A stretch of 64,000 nucleotides of DNA from an uncultured Myxococcaceae bacterium. GTDB taxonomy: Bacteria > Myxococcota_A > Polyangia > Polyangiales > Ga0077539. The DNA lies in the NCBI GenBank assembly GCA_945952225.1, contig CAMFHP010000024.1:1-64000 (forward strand). Reading direction: 5' to 3'. Shown here piece by piece: positions 11,843 through 20,840 of this stretch; position 1 is the first letter of the stretch; each line of letters opens with the position of its first letter. A program made the translations under genes and the position numbers. The notes under the pieces were generated by a model. It searched no databases and was not told the DNA's origin. It saw only the letters and a list, made by a program, of their open reading frames with translations.

Positions 11843-12769
11843 ATGAGTGTTCGAGAGTTCATCGCGCTGGGAACGGGCAGCCAGGTGCCCACCCGGCGAC
11901 GCAACCACAACGGCTACTTTCTCCGCTGGGACGACGAGGGCTTTCTCTTCGACCCGGGCGAGGGGACGCAGCGCCAGATGGCCTTCGGCGACCTCGCCGC
12001 GAGCTCGATCCACCGCATCTTCGTCACGCACTTTCACGGCGATCACTGCCTCGGCCTCGCGGGCATCATCCAGCGGCTCTCCCTCGACCGCTGCGCGCAC
12101 CCGGTCACCGTGCACTACCCCGCGAGCGGCGAGGTGTTCTTTCAGCGCCTCCGCCACGCGTCGATCTATCACCCCGCCGTGGAGCTCATCCCCGCGCCGG
12201 TGACCGTGCCCGACGAGGGCCTCGTCGAGATCGCCCGCACCGCGCGCTACACGGTGTTCGCGCACCGCCTCGACCACGGCGTGCCCACCATCGGCTACCG
12301 CATCGAGGAGCACACGGGCCGACGCTTTCTCCCCGAGCGCCTCAAGGCCGCGGGCATCGCCGGCGCGCTCGTCGGCGACCTCGCCCGCGACGGAGCGGTC
12401 ACCGTCGACGGCCGCACGGTCACCGCCGACGAGGTCTCGGTCCCAAGGCCCGGTTGCGCGGTGGCCTTTGTGATGGACACCCGCGCGTGCCCCGGCGCCG
12501 TGGCCCTCGCCCGCGACGCCGACCTGCTCGTGATGGAGGCCACCTACACCGCCGAGCACCAGACCCTCGCGACGGAGCACGGCCACGCGAGCTCCCTCGA
12601 CGCCGCGCGCACGGCCCTCGACGCGGGCGCGCGCCACCTCTGCCTCACGCACTTCTCGCAGCGCTACGAAGACGGCGCGCAGCACCTCCGCGAGGCCTCG
12701 GCCCTCTTCGCGAACACCACCGTGCTCGACGACCTCGCGCGCGTCGTGGTCCCCCGTCGCCGCACGTAG
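11843..12769 (+). CDS. rnz: Ribonuclease Z (tRNA 3'-end processing)
   Basis: This 308-residue metallo-beta-lactamase-fold enzyme should cut the 3' trailer from tRNA precursors. The zinc motif is His63-x-His65-x-Asp67-His68 (THFHGDH), at nearly the same position as in characterised RNase Z proteins. Other hallmarks are the N-terminal LGTGSQVPTRRRN, FDPGEGTQRQM, YRIEE, MDTR and LTHFSQRY. Length fits the short bacterial form. The ATG at 11843 has a GGAG six bases upstream. A longer open frame exists upstream but contains no family sequence. The next gene, a secreted glycosidase, starts 49 bases later and is probably functionally unrelated. Confidence 0.93.
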   Translation: MSVREFIALGTGSQVPTRRRNHNGYFLRWDDEGFLFDPGEGTQRQMAFGDLAASSIHRIFVTHFHGDHCLGLAGIIQRLSLDRCAHPVTVHYPASGEVFFQRLRHASIYHPAVELIPAPVTVPDEGLVEIARTARYTVFAHRLDHGVPTIGYRIEEHTGRRFLPERLKAAGIAGALVGDLARDGAVTVDGRTVTADEVSVPRPGCAVAFVMDTRACPGAVALARDADLLVMEATYTAEHQTLATEHGHASSLDAARTALDAGARHLCLTHFSQRYEDGAQHLREASALFANTTVLDDLARVVVPRRRT

Positions 12770-12818
12770 ACCATCGCCGTTCCCTTTGCGTGCGCGCGTC
12801 GGCACACTCGCCGCCGCC

Positions 12819-15662
12819 ATGCGCTCCGCCCTCGCCCGTTGCCTCGCCCTCGCGCTCGCCCTCGCGCCCGCGGCCTCCGTCGCGCAGCCCCGTCCCGCCG
12901 CGCTCTCCGCCGTCGAGCACGCCCTCGGCGCCTCGCCCGTGCACCGCGTCGCAGGCCACGGAAGCCTCACCGTCGGCGTCACCCGCGAGGGCGACCTCGC
13001 CGTGCTCGCGTGGCCCTCGCCCTCGTGCTGCGACCAGCTCACGCACCTCGCGAGCAACGCCCTCGACGCGCGCTCGCAGCCCCGCACCGGCGTGCGCGAA
13101 GGCTTCGGCGCGGCCCTCGGCCTCGCGATCACCACCGCGGCGGGAACGCGCACCGCGTGGCTCCACGACAGCGCCGCGTTTCGCATCGAGTCGAGCGCGT
13201 ACCGCGACGGCGACACCCTCACGCCGGTCACCACCTACGTGCACACGGCCACGGGAGTGCGCGTGGTGCTCACCGACGCGGTGCTCCCCGGTGACGACGT
13301 ACTCCAGCGTCGCGTGCAGGTGACCGCGCCCGCGTCGTCGGGGGTGACCGCCCTCGCGCTCCTCTCGCACGCGAACCTCGGACCCACGCACAACGTCGTC
13401 GAGCGCCTGCCCCTCGGCGACGTGCTCGGCGACACGCGCAACGAGTACATCGCCCTCTGGGACGCGGCCCGCACCGCGATGGTGCACTTCCGTCCCGACA
13501 GCGCCGACCCGGTCACCACGCTCACGCAGCTCCTCACGCCGCCGATGCTCGCGGCCGACCATTTCGGTGCGCTCGAAGCGCTCATGCGCAACGCGGGCGA
13601 TGTGACCGATGCGGTGGCCACGGCCGCGGCGTCGCTCGACGACCGCTACGGCGCGGGCGTCTACGCGGTGCAGACCACCGAGCCCGCCCCCGACCAGTGG
13701 CAGGCGGGCGCCGACGACGACACGTTCTGCGAGGCCCTCGACGGCTTCATCGAGAACGTCGCGTCGCTCCAGGCCGCGGGCATCGCGCTGCCCATCAACC
13801 CCACCGTCGCCCGTGTGTTCGGCTGCGCCGACACGCTCCGTGGCAACGCCATCGGCACGGCGCGCGGATGGACCCGCACCCCCACCTCCGCGTGGCGCGA
13901 CGCGCAGGACGGAACGCTCTCGAACAACCCCATCGCCGTGTGGCGCGCCGACACCGCGCTCCGCGCGCCCATCACCCTCGACGCCTCGGGACGCGGCGAG
14001 GCCAGGGCCCTCTTCGCCTTCGGACGCACCGCCGCCGAGGCCCACGCCCGCGCCGCCCGCGCCCGCGCCATGAGCGCCGCCGCGGTGGAGTCCGCCGACG
14101 GGTCCGCGTGGGCCGCGCTGCGCACGCCGCTGAGCTTTCCCACGGCGCCCGCGGGCACCGCCGACACCGACCGCGCGCGCATCGAGCTCGCCGCGCGCCG
14201 CGCGCTCCTCCACGTCGCCAACGGCACCGACGCGCGCACCGGAATGATCGTCGCCTCCATCGCCCGTCAGGCCCCGTACGGCCTCGACTGGCCCCGCGAC
14301 GGCGCCTTCTTCGACTACGCCCTCGACGTGGCCGGCGCCCACGCCGCGGTCACGAAGCGCCTCGCCTGGGCGCTGCCCCTCGCGCGCCGCGAGCCCGTGC
14401 TGCCGTCGCAGATCTTCGCGCTCACCGACCCCGCGCCGCCCCTCGATCCGCGCACGGGAACGCGGCAATACCCCGAGGCCGCGTGGGAGATGAACTACTA
14501 CGACAACGGCGCGATGGGCGGCTTCTACCGCTTCGAGATCGACAACACCGCGTGGATGATCTGGTCCGCCGCGGCCCACGTCGCCTTCGTGCCCGAGGCC
14601 TCGCGACGCGCCACCGCCGAGACCGTGTGGGAGCCCGTGCGACGCAGCGCCGAGCTCCTCGCCGCATGGCGCGACGGACGCACCGGCCTCTGCGCGCCCG
14701 CCAACGAAGACGACAACGGCGCGTTCACGGCCACGCTCCACGGCGGCACCGCGGTGTTCGCCGCGCTCGAAGCCTCCGCGCGCCTCGCCCGCTACCTTGA
14801 TCACACCGCCGAGGCCTCGCGCTGGGAGCGCCGCGCATCCGAGCTCCGCGACGCGCTGATCCGCACCTTCTACGACGAGTCGCGGCAGCGCTTCGTGAAC
14901 GTGGTCACCGGCGCGGCGGCGTCGAACCCGGGCTCCGCGGGGCTCGGTCCCACGGCGTGGCTCGTGTGGCCCGCGCGGATGCTCCCGTACAGCGATCCGC
15001 GCGTGGCCCGTCAGGTGCGCTACGACCTCGAACAGGTGCTCGCCACGCTGCGCGGCGACGGCGACTCCGAGGGCGGCGCGTACCTCACGAAGACCACGCT
15101 CTCGGCCGCGGCGTTTCTCGCGGGCGGCGGGGACGCCACGCTCGCGCCCCTCGTCGACGAGGCCCTCGCGCGACTCGCGCGCGACGTGATCGACCCCGAC
15201 ACGCAGACCATGGGCGAGGTGTTCATCAACGTGCGCGACGCGTCGGGCGCCGTGGTGCGCCGCGAGAACCGCGTGTCGATCCCGCACCTCTGGGAGGCCA
15301 CGCTCTTCGAACTGTCGCTCGCCGCGCGCAGCGACCCCGCGCGCTTCAACCTCGACCTCGCGCCGCTGCCGCCCGCGCAGACGCCGCCGCCGGGCACCGT
15401 TCCCTTCGTGCCCGACCCGGTGCCCGACGCGGGCGCGCCGCGCGATGCCGCCGTCGATGTGCCCATGGACGCAGCACCCACGGCCAACACGTCGAGCGGC
15501 GGATGCGGCTGCCGCACGTCCGCACCCGCATCGCACCCGTCGACGCCGTGGACCTTCGCGCTCGCCCTCGCGGCCTGGGCTACGCGGCGGCGGCGGCGCG
15601 CGGCGGACGCTGCATCATCCACAGGGGCATCGAGACCGTCGGCACCGTCGCCTCGCGAATGA
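12819..15662 (+). CDS. Secreted six-hairpin glycosidase (GH15-like) with MYXO-CTERM-like tail
   Basis: This 947-residue exported protein has a signal peptide (LALALALAPAASVAQ). The N-terminal beta-rich part (to about 440) is followed by an alpha/alpha-barrel region with glucoamylase-like sequences (ARQAPYGLDWPRDGAFFDYAL, AAWEMNYYDNGAMGGFYRFEIDNTAWMIW, GLCAPANEDDNG). That suggests a glucan- or oligosaccharide-cleaving enzyme; the exact family and substrate are uncertain. The end has a Pro/Ala/Asp spacer, GGCGCRTSA, a hydrophobic helix and RRRRR, which is MYXO-CTERM-like and suggests surface sorting. The frame then runs about 20 residues past the Arg cluster and overlaps the end of the opposing acetyltransferase gene by 83 bases. 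Confidence 0.82.
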   Translation: MRSALARCLALALALAPAASVAQPRPAALSAVEHALGASPVHRVAGHGSLTVGVTREGDLAVLAWPSPSCCDQLTHLASNALDARSQPRTGVREGFGAALGLAITTAAGTRTAWLHDSAAFRIESSAYRDGDTLTPVTTYVHTATGVRVVLTDAVLPGDDVLQRRVQVTAPASSGVTALALLSHANLGPTHNVVERLPLGDVLGDTRNEYIALWDAARTAMVHFRPDSADPVTTLTQLLTPPMLAADHFGALEALMRNAGDVTDAVATAAASLDDRYGAGVYAVQTTEPAPDQWQAGADDDTFCEALDGFIENVASLQAAGIALPINPTVARVFGCADTLRGNAIGTARGWTRTPTSAWRDAQDGTLSNNPIAVWRADTALRAPITLDASGRGEARALFAFGRTAAEAHARAARARAMSAAAVESADGSAWAALRTPLSFPTAPAGTADTDRARIELAARRALLHVANGTDARTGMIVASIARQAPYGLDWPRDGAFFDYALDVAGAHAAVTKRLAWALPLARREPVLPSQIFALTDPAPPLDPRTGTRQYPEAAWEMNYYDNGAMGGFYRFEIDNTAWMIWSAAAHVAFVPEASRRATAETVWEPVRRSAELLAAWRDGRTGLCAPANEDDNGAFTATLHGGTAVFAALEASARLARYLDHTAEASRWERRASELRDALIRTFYDESRQRFVNVVTGAAASNPGSAGLGPTAWLVWPARMLPYSDPRVARQVRYDLEQVLATLRGDGDSEGGAYLTKTTLSAAAFLAGGGDATLAPLVDEALARLARDVIDPDTQTMGEVFINVRDASGAVVRRENRVSIPHLWEATLFELSLAARSDPARFNLDLAPLPPAQTPPPGTVPFVPDPVPDAGAPRDAAVDVPMDAAPTANTSSGGCGCRTSAPASHPSTPWTFALALAAWATRRRRRAADAASSTGASRPSAPSPRE

Positions 15663-16200
15663 CCCGATAGCCGAAGCGCTCATAGAGCCGCACGTTCGCG
15701 TAGGTGTCGGTCTCCAGGTAGCAGGGCAGGTCGCGCGCGTCGGCGCGGGCGTTGAGGTGACGGAGCATCACGCCGCCGTAGCCGCGTCCCTGATGCTCGG
15801 GCGAGACGCCGAGCACGTAGAGGTACTCGTGCGGATCGCGCGGGTGATGCTGCGCCGTCCACGCGTCGAAGCGCAGGAGGTTCACGAGCCCGCGCATCCC
15901 CGCCGCGAAGCACCCCATGGTCTGCCACACCATCGCGCGCAGCGACGCGGGGTACTGGCCCGGCGAGCACGAGAGGGCCACGCCCACGAGCTCGCCGTCG
16001 CGCCACACGCCCTCGGCCACCTGGTGGCGGATCGCGGCGTTCACGAGGCCGCGCTTGAGGTGCACGAGCGCGTGGTGGCGCTCGGCGTCGGTGAGCGTGC
16101 GTAAGAGCGCGAGGTACCCGGGGTTGTCGGCGAAGGCGCGGGCGAGCACCCGGGCCGCAGGGTCGACGTCGGCGGGACCAATCGCGCGGATTTCTTCCAT
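15580..16200 (-). CDS. GNAT-family N-acetyltransferase
   Basis: This 206-residue acetyl-CoA-dependent acetyltransferase has the acetyl-CoA-binding loop VSPEHQGRGYGGVML (motif A, Q/RxxGxG/A), preceded by YLYVLGV and followed by LPCYLETDTYANVRLYERFGYRVI, all typical of the fold. The substrate cannot be predicted. The start MEEIRAIGPADVDPAARVLARAF fits the family. The 3' end overlaps the tail of the convergent glycosidase gene by 83 bases. A WYL-domain regulator lies 71 bases upstream on the same strand, so the two could share a transcript. Confidence 0.88.
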   Translation of the reverse strand: MEEIRAIGPADVDPAARVLARAFADNPGYLALLRTLTDAERHHALVHLKRGLVNAAIRHQVAEGVWRDGELVGVALSCSPGQYPASLRAMVWQTMGCFAAGMRGLVNLLRFDAWTAQHHPRDPHEYLYVLGVSPEHQGRGYGGVMLRHLNARADARDLPCYLETDTYANVRLYERFGYRVIREATVPTVSMPLWMMQRPPRAAAAA

Positions 16201-16271
16201 GGCGTGCGAAGGTGAACGGCCGCGCGAGCGCGGAGGAACACCCCGCGCGAGCGGGTGCCGCGCGCCCCGTG

Positions 16272-16919
16272 TCAGCCCTCGGACACGACGCGCTCCACCG
16301 CGGCGCGCACGATGCGGTGCAGCAGAAAGAGACGGGGCGCGTCGAGGTCGACGTCGCGGCACACGAGGCGGGTCTCGGCGCGGTCCATCACGAGCTTTTC
16401 GATGCGCACGCGGCGCTGCGAGGTCACCCCCTCGGCGCTCCGATACGTGATGCGCAACACGCGCTGTTCGAACCACGCCGTCTCCACCGCGCGCCGCACG
16501 GCCCCGTCGCCCGCCAGCGCAGGAACGCCCACGAACTCCAGCGCCGCCATGTGCCCGAGGAGCTCGCGCTGCGCCGACGCGCCGAGGGCCGCGCGCACCT
16601 TCTCCGTCGCCGCGTCGAGGGTGTCGGTGAAGGGCACGAGCCGCATGCGGGCCGCGTGCTGGGCCACGCGCACGAGCAGCGCCGCCTCGCGCGCCGTGAA
16701 GTTCACCGGGGGCACGGTGTAGTGCCGGTCGAGCGCGTAGCCGCCGCCGCGTCCGCGGTCCGCGCCGATGGGGAGCTGCGCCTCCCGCAGGCTCGCGAGG
16801 TCGCGATACATCGTGCGCACCGTCACGCCGAAGCGCTCGGCGAGGGCCTCGGCCGTCACGCCCGTGCGCCGCGCGCGCAGGTGCTCGGCGATCGCCAGGA
16901 GCCGTTCCATCCGTCGCAT
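16272..16919 (-). CDS. WYL-domain transcriptional regulator (YafY/DeoR-like HTH)
   Basis: This 215-residue regulator has an N-terminal winged HTH (RMERLLAIAEHLRARRTGVTAEALAERFGVTVRTMYRDLASLREAQLPI), followed by the GRGGGYALDRHYTVPPVNFT segment and a C-terminal WYL-type sensing region with RRVRIEKLVMDRAETRLVCRDVD. WYL domains bind small ligands or nucleic acid signals. The start at MRRMERLL is preferred because the upstream Met is outside the family. It is divergent from a GST-like gene with about 100 bases between them holding paired CTGACA motifs, so it may regulate that gene and itself. Confidence 0.88.
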   Translation of the reverse strand: MRRMERLLAIAEHLRARRTGVTAEALAERFGVTVRTMYRDLASLREAQLPIGADRGRGGGYALDRHYTVPPVNFTAREAALLVRVAQHAARMRLVPFTDTLDAATEKVRAALGASAQRELLGHMAALEFVGVPALAGDGAVRRAVETAWFEQRVLRITYRSAEGVTSQRRVRIEKLVMDRAETRLVCRDVDLDAPRLFLLHRIVRAAVERVVSEG

Positions 16920-16950
16920 GGGGCAGAGAGAAGCACACAACCGCCGCCCG

Positions 16951-16974
16951 TTGAAACCTGACACAAGGCTGACA
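16951..16974. promoter_or_regulatory. Candidate operator: direct repeat of CTGACA, 11-bp period
   Basis: Two exact CTGACA hexamers at 16958-16963 and 16969-16974 are spaced one helical turn apart between the WYL regulator (minus) and the GST-like gene (plus). A TTGAAA that could serve as a -35 begins at 16951. The arrangement suits a direct-repeat-binding regulator such as the WYL protein. No -10 box is convincing. Confidence 0.35.
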
Positions 16975-17021
16975 GTTCACCTCGGATACGGTCCGTCTCC
17001 ACGAAAGGACGACGCCCCGCC

Positions 17022-17801
17022 ATGACCACCCCGACGCTCACCCTCTGTGTCCTCGCCGAGCCCACGATCCCCGGCCTCGACAGCCTCTCGCCCTTCTGCC
17101 TCAAGGCCCACCGCGCGCTCCACCTCGCCGGGCTCCCGTACCTCGTCGCCCGCGCCGACCGCCCCGACGCGCACCGCGCCCACAACCCCACGGGGCAGGT
17201 GCCCGTGCTCCTCGTCGGAGACCGCGCGGTGCCCGACTCCACCGCCATCGTGCACGAGCTCCTGCGCCTCGCGCCGGGCACCCTCGACCGCGGCCTCGAC
17301 GACCGCGCCCTCGCCGAGGCGTGGCTCTGGGAGGAACTCTCCGACACGGCCCTCAACGGCTTCTACGTGGCCGCGCGCTGGGCCGACGACGACAACTGGC
17401 CCGCCGTGCGCGCGGCGTATTTCACGGCCATGCCCGCGCCGGTGCGCGCCGTCGTGCCCGCGCTGCTCCGCCGTCGCCAGATGCAGACGCTCCACGCCCG
17501 CGACGTGTGGCGCGCAGGCGCGGAGGTGTGCTGGCGGCGCTACCGCGATCTGCTCGACCGCCTCGACGCGCGCGCGCCCCGCGAGGGCTTCTGGCTCGGC
17601 CCGCACGCGACCTTCGCCGACGTGTCGCTCTTCGCGCAGCTCCACGGGCTTCGCAACGGGCTCACCGCGAAGCAGCGCGACTGGATCGCCGCGCGCCCGA
17701 ACCTCACCGCGTGGCTCGACCGCGTCGACCGCGCCACCCGCGCGCCCCACGCAGCGCCCACCAACGGGCGTCACCACGCTGACGTCGCGACGGCGCGCTG
17801 A
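17022..17801 (+). CDS. Glutathione S-transferase-like protein
   Basis: This 259-residue protein has a thioredoxin-like N-terminal domain (SPFCLKAHRALHLAGLPYLV, then NPTGQVPVLLVGDRAVPDSTAIVHELLRL, where the VPVL cis-Pro and DSTAI motifs bind glutathione in GSTs). A helical C-terminal domain includes GFWLGPHATFADVSLFAQLHGLR, the family N-cap/hydrophobic staple region. It probably conjugates or reduces electrophiles with glutathione or a related thiol. The ATG begins 102 bases from the divergent WYL regulator, which may control it. The C-terminal 20 residues look like a low-complexity extension. Confidence 0.85.
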   Translation: MTTPTLTLCVLAEPTIPGLDSLSPFCLKAHRALHLAGLPYLVARADRPDAHRAHNPTGQVPVLLVGDRAVPDSTAIVHELLRLAPGTLDRGLDDRALAEAWLWEELSDTALNGFYVAARWADDDNWPAVRAAYFTAMPAPVRAVVPALLRRRQMQTLHARDVWRAGAEVCWRRYRDLLDRLDARAPREGFWLGPHATFADVSLFAQLHGLRNGLTAKQRDWIAARPNLTAWLDRVDRATRAPHAAPTNGRHHADVATAR

Positions 17802-17968
17802 CGCATCCCACGAAGCCTCGACACGCACTGCAACCGCGGGGTCTCGGCCCCGGCGCGTGGGGCACGTGCCATGCACTTCCGCGCCGCTGCGAAGGGCGAA
17901 CGCGCCGCGGGAGGCGCGCGCCCACACCGGGGCTGCGCCATCGGCCCCACGGAGGAAGCCGGAACACC

Positions 17969-19108
17969 ATGCAGTCCCATCGCGGTCTATCGCACGAGGC
18001 CGACGCGGCGCGCGCCGTCGCCGAGGCCACACGCACCTGGGCCCACGCGTCGCCCGACGTGGTGCTCGCGTTCTCGTCGACGCGGCAGGCGCCCGACGCC
18101 GTGCACGCGGCCCTCGCGGCGCGCTTTCCGACGTCGCTCGTCGTCGGGTGCACCACCACCGGCGAGCACGTCGACGGCGCCCACGCGCGCGGCTCGCTCA
18201 CCCTCGCGGGTCTCACCACCCCCAACGTGCGTTGGACGGCCGAGACCCTCACCGACCTCGCGCACTTCACCCCCGAGCGCGCGAAGGCCGCGGCGACGCG
18301 CGCGTTCGAAACCCTCGGCGTCGACCCCGCGCAGCTCGACCCGCGCGAGCTCGTCGCGGTGCTCTTCATCGACGGACTCTCGCGCCGCGAAGAGGCCGTG
18401 GCCGCGGCCGTCTCCGACGCGCTCGACGGCGTGTCGCTCGTGGGCGGCTCCGCGGGCGACGACCTCGCGTTTCAGCGCACGCACGTCTTCGGCCCCGGCG
18501 GCGCGGCCACCGACGCCGCGGTGTTACTCGTGGGCCGCGGCCCGGCGGGCTTCTTTCGCATCGTGAAGCACCAGCACTTCACGACCCGTCCCATCACCCT
18601 CGCGGTCACGAAGGCCGACCCCGCGCAGCGTCGCGTGTACGAGCTCGACGGATACCCCGCGGCGCAGGCCTATGCGCGCGCGCTGGGCATTCCCCGCGAG
18701 CGCCTCGACGGCGAGGCGTCGTTTCTCAACCCCGTGCTGGTGACCGTGCAGGGCCAGCGCTTCGTGCGGAGCGTGCAGGCCATTCACGACGACGACTCGC
18801 TGAGCTTCTACTGCGCTGTCGACGAGGGATGGGTCTTCGACCTCGCGGGTCACCAAGAGATGGTCGACGCCCTCCGCGCCGACCTCGAACACTTCACGCG
18901 CGGCGGGCGCAGGCCCGCGTTCCTGCTCGCGTTCAACTGCATCCTGCGCGCGCTCGAAGCGGAGAAGCGCGGGCTCCACGAGTCGCTCGGCGCGCTCGTG
19001 GGCGGCGCCGCCGATGCGTACGTGGGCTTCGACACCTACGGCGAGACCCTCGACGGGCTCCACATCAACCAGACCTTCGTGGCCCTCGGCCTCGACGCTG
19101 CCGCGTGA
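17969..19108 (+). CDS. FIST domain sensor protein, second copy
   Basis: This 379-residue soluble protein is paralogous in layout to the one at 1528. FIST_N features are present (LVVGCTTTGEHVDG, VLFIDGLSRREEAV, GGSAGDDLAFQRTHVF). FIST_C features follow (YELDGYPAAQAYARALGI, FNCILRALEAEKRG, and the terminal AYVGFDTYGETLDGLHINQTF). It lacks signal and membrane sequences. The CheA-like kinase gene follows at once, its start 14 bases after this stop, as in the first module. It is likely the sensory partner of that kinase. An upstream GGAGG is somewhat far from the ATG. About 167 bases before the gene hold nothing I recognise. Confidence 0.9.
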   Translation: MQSHRGLSHEADAARAVAEATRTWAHASPDVVLAFSSTRQAPDAVHAALAARFPTSLVVGCTTTGEHVDGAHARGSLTLAGLTTPNVRWTAETLTDLAHFTPERAKAAATRAFETLGVDPAQLDPRELVAVLFIDGLSRREEAVAAAVSDALDGVSLVGGSAGDDLAFQRTHVFGPGGAATDAAVLLVGRGPAGFFRIVKHQHFTTRPITLAVTKADPAQRRVYELDGYPAAQAYARALGIPRERLDGEASFLNPVLVTVQGQRFVRSVQAIHDDDSLSFYCAVDEGWVFDLAGHQEMVDALRADLEHFTRGGRRPAFLLAFNCILRALEAEKRGLHESLGALVGGAADAYVGFDTYGETLDGLHINQTFVALGLDAAA

Positions 19109-19122
19109 AGGAGCGCCCGCCC

Positions 19123-20730
19123 ATGACCGACCTGCAAGACATCCCGTGGCAGTCGCGCGCCGAGGCCGCCGAGCGCACCGTCGCCGTGCTCAAGAAGCGC
19201 CTCCGCGCCATCGACTCGGGCGAGGAGAAGACCGTCATCCAGCGCCGCCTCGAATCGGCGAACCGACGCGCCGTCGAGAACGACCGCCGACGCGCGCTGA
19301 GCGAGCTGCGCTCCAACGAGCTCCAGAAGTACAGCGCGCGCCTCGAAGGCGAGGTGGCCGCGCGCACCGAGCAGATCCGCACGATCCTCGACCACGTGAG
19401 CGCGGGCTTTCTCCTCGTGGGGCCGTCGCTCACCATCGAGCCCGGCTGGTCGCGGAGCTGCGAGCGCCTCTTCGCCCTCGCGCAGCCCGGCGGCGTGGCC
19501 CTCGCGCGCGCCCTCGGCTGGAGCGACGCCCAGCGCGCCGACTTCGAAGCCTCCGCGAGCCAGGTGTTCGACGACATCCTCCCCGAGGAGCTCACCACCG
19601 CGCAGCTCCCCGCGCGCGCCACCGTCGCGGGTCGCACGCTGCACCTGGAGTACAGCGCCGTGCGCGCGGGCGGCGCCGTCTCGCGCATCCTCGTGACGGT
19701 GACCGACGTGACCGCGCAGGTGGCCGCCGAGCGCGAGGCGCGCAAGCACAAGACCCTCGTGCAGATCCTCATGCAGCGCGAGGCCTTTCGCATGTTCGTG
19801 TACGACACGCGGCGCATGCTCGGCGACGCGCACGAGGCCCTCGAAGAGCGCGACGAGGCCTTCGTGCGGCGCGCGGTGCACACGATCAAGGGCAACGCGG
19901 GATCCTTCGGCCTCGACGACCTCATGCACCTCTGCCACGAGGTCGAGAGCGCGACGATCGACGCCGCGGGCATCAAGCGCGTCAGCGATGCGCTGCGAGA
20001 CTTTCTCCGCGAGCACCAGAACGTGCTGGGCATCGACCCCGAGCACGAGGTCGGCTCGCTCTACACGCTCACGAAGCAGGAGCTCGACGCCATCGTCGCC
20101 AGCGCGGGACACCACGACGAGCAGGGCCTCCAGCGCATCCTCGCGCAGCTTCGGAGTCGCCCTGCGGCAGACTTCGTGGGCCCCATCCGCGCGTCGGTGG
20201 TGCGCCTCAGCGAGCGCCTCTCGAAGGACGTGGACTTCGAAGTGCGCGGCGCCGACGTGACCCTCGACCCCGAGGCCCTCGGACCGGTGCTCCGGTGCCT
20301 TCCCCACCTCGTGCGCAACGCCCTCGACCACGGCCTCGAGATGCCCACGGATCGCGGAGACAAGCCCTACCGCGGACGCCTCGCGCTGAGCTTCGCCGCC
20401 AACGACCAGGGGTGGACCATCGAGGTCGCCGACGACGGCCGCGGCATCGATCCCCGCCGCGTCTCCGAGCAGGCGGTGCTCCGCGGCTTCGTCACGCCCG
20501 AGCGCGCGGCGGCCCTCACGCGCGAAGAGATCCTCGCGCTGCTCACCGCCAACGGCTTCTCGACCGCCGAAGAGATCACCGAAATCTCGGGCCGCGGCGT
20601 GGGCCTCAGCGCCGTGCGCGAAGCCGTCGAACGCCTCGGCGGCGACATGGTCGTCGAGAGCGAGGTCGGCCACGGAACCACCTTCCGCCTCGTCGTGCCC
20701 CGCACCGCCGCGATGCGCCGCTCGGCCTGA
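19123..20730 (+). CDS. CheA-like histidine kinase with HPt domain, no CheW domain
   Basis: This is a 535-residue cytosolic kinase. A long coiled coil (about 10-95) is followed by a PAS-like region (about 95-215), an HPt with His253 (RRAVHTIKGNAGSFG), a linker, and a CheA-type HATPase (HLVRNALDHGLEMPTDRG, DDGRGIDPRR, GFSTAEEITEISGRGVGLSAV). Unlike CheA it ends right after the ATPase, with no CheW-like coupling domain and no recognisable P3 dimerisation helix pair or receiver. The ATG is chosen because AAGGAG lies 10 bases upstream; a GTG overlapping the FIST stop is an alternative. No receiver gene is adjacent, so the phosphate acceptor must lie elsewhere. Confidence 0.88.
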   Translation: MTDLQDIPWQSRAEAAERTVAVLKKRLRAIDSGEEKTVIQRRLESANRRAVENDRRRALSELRSNELQKYSARLEGEVAARTEQIRTILDHVSAGFLLVGPSLTIEPGWSRSCERLFALAQPGGVALARALGWSDAQRADFEASASQVFDDILPEELTTAQLPARATVAGRTLHLEYSAVRAGGAVSRILVTVTDVTAQVAAEREARKHKTLVQILMQREAFRMFVYDTRRMLGDAHEALEERDEAFVRRAVHTIKGNAGSFGLDDLMHLCHEVESATIDAAGIKRVSDALRDFLREHQNVLGIDPEHEVGSLYTLTKQELDAIVASAGHHDEQGLQRILAQLRSRPAADFVGPIRASVVRLSERLSKDVDFEVRGADVTLDPEALGPVLRCLPHLVRNALDHGLEMPTDRGDKPYRGRLALSFAANDQGWTIEVADDGRGIDPRRVSEQAVLRGFVTPERAAALTREEILALLTANGFSTAEEITEISGRGVGLSAVREAVERLGGDMVVESEVGHGTTFRLVVPRTAAMRRSA

Positions 20731-20840
20731 GCGACCGACCCCTCCCTCGAAGCCTCCGCGCAACCCCGCGCAGAGATCGGGCATCGCCGCCGCGCGGTGC
20801 GATAGAGTCGCTGCGCAACCCCTTGCGCGGAGTCTCTTCG

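Noticed and set aside
12645-15536. 963-codon open frame on the minus strand opposite the glycosidase gene
   Set aside because: It is a GC-rich shadow of the plus-strand gene, has Arg/Ala/Gly/Glu-biased composition with no domain, and the plus strand shows a signal peptide and glycosidase motifs.
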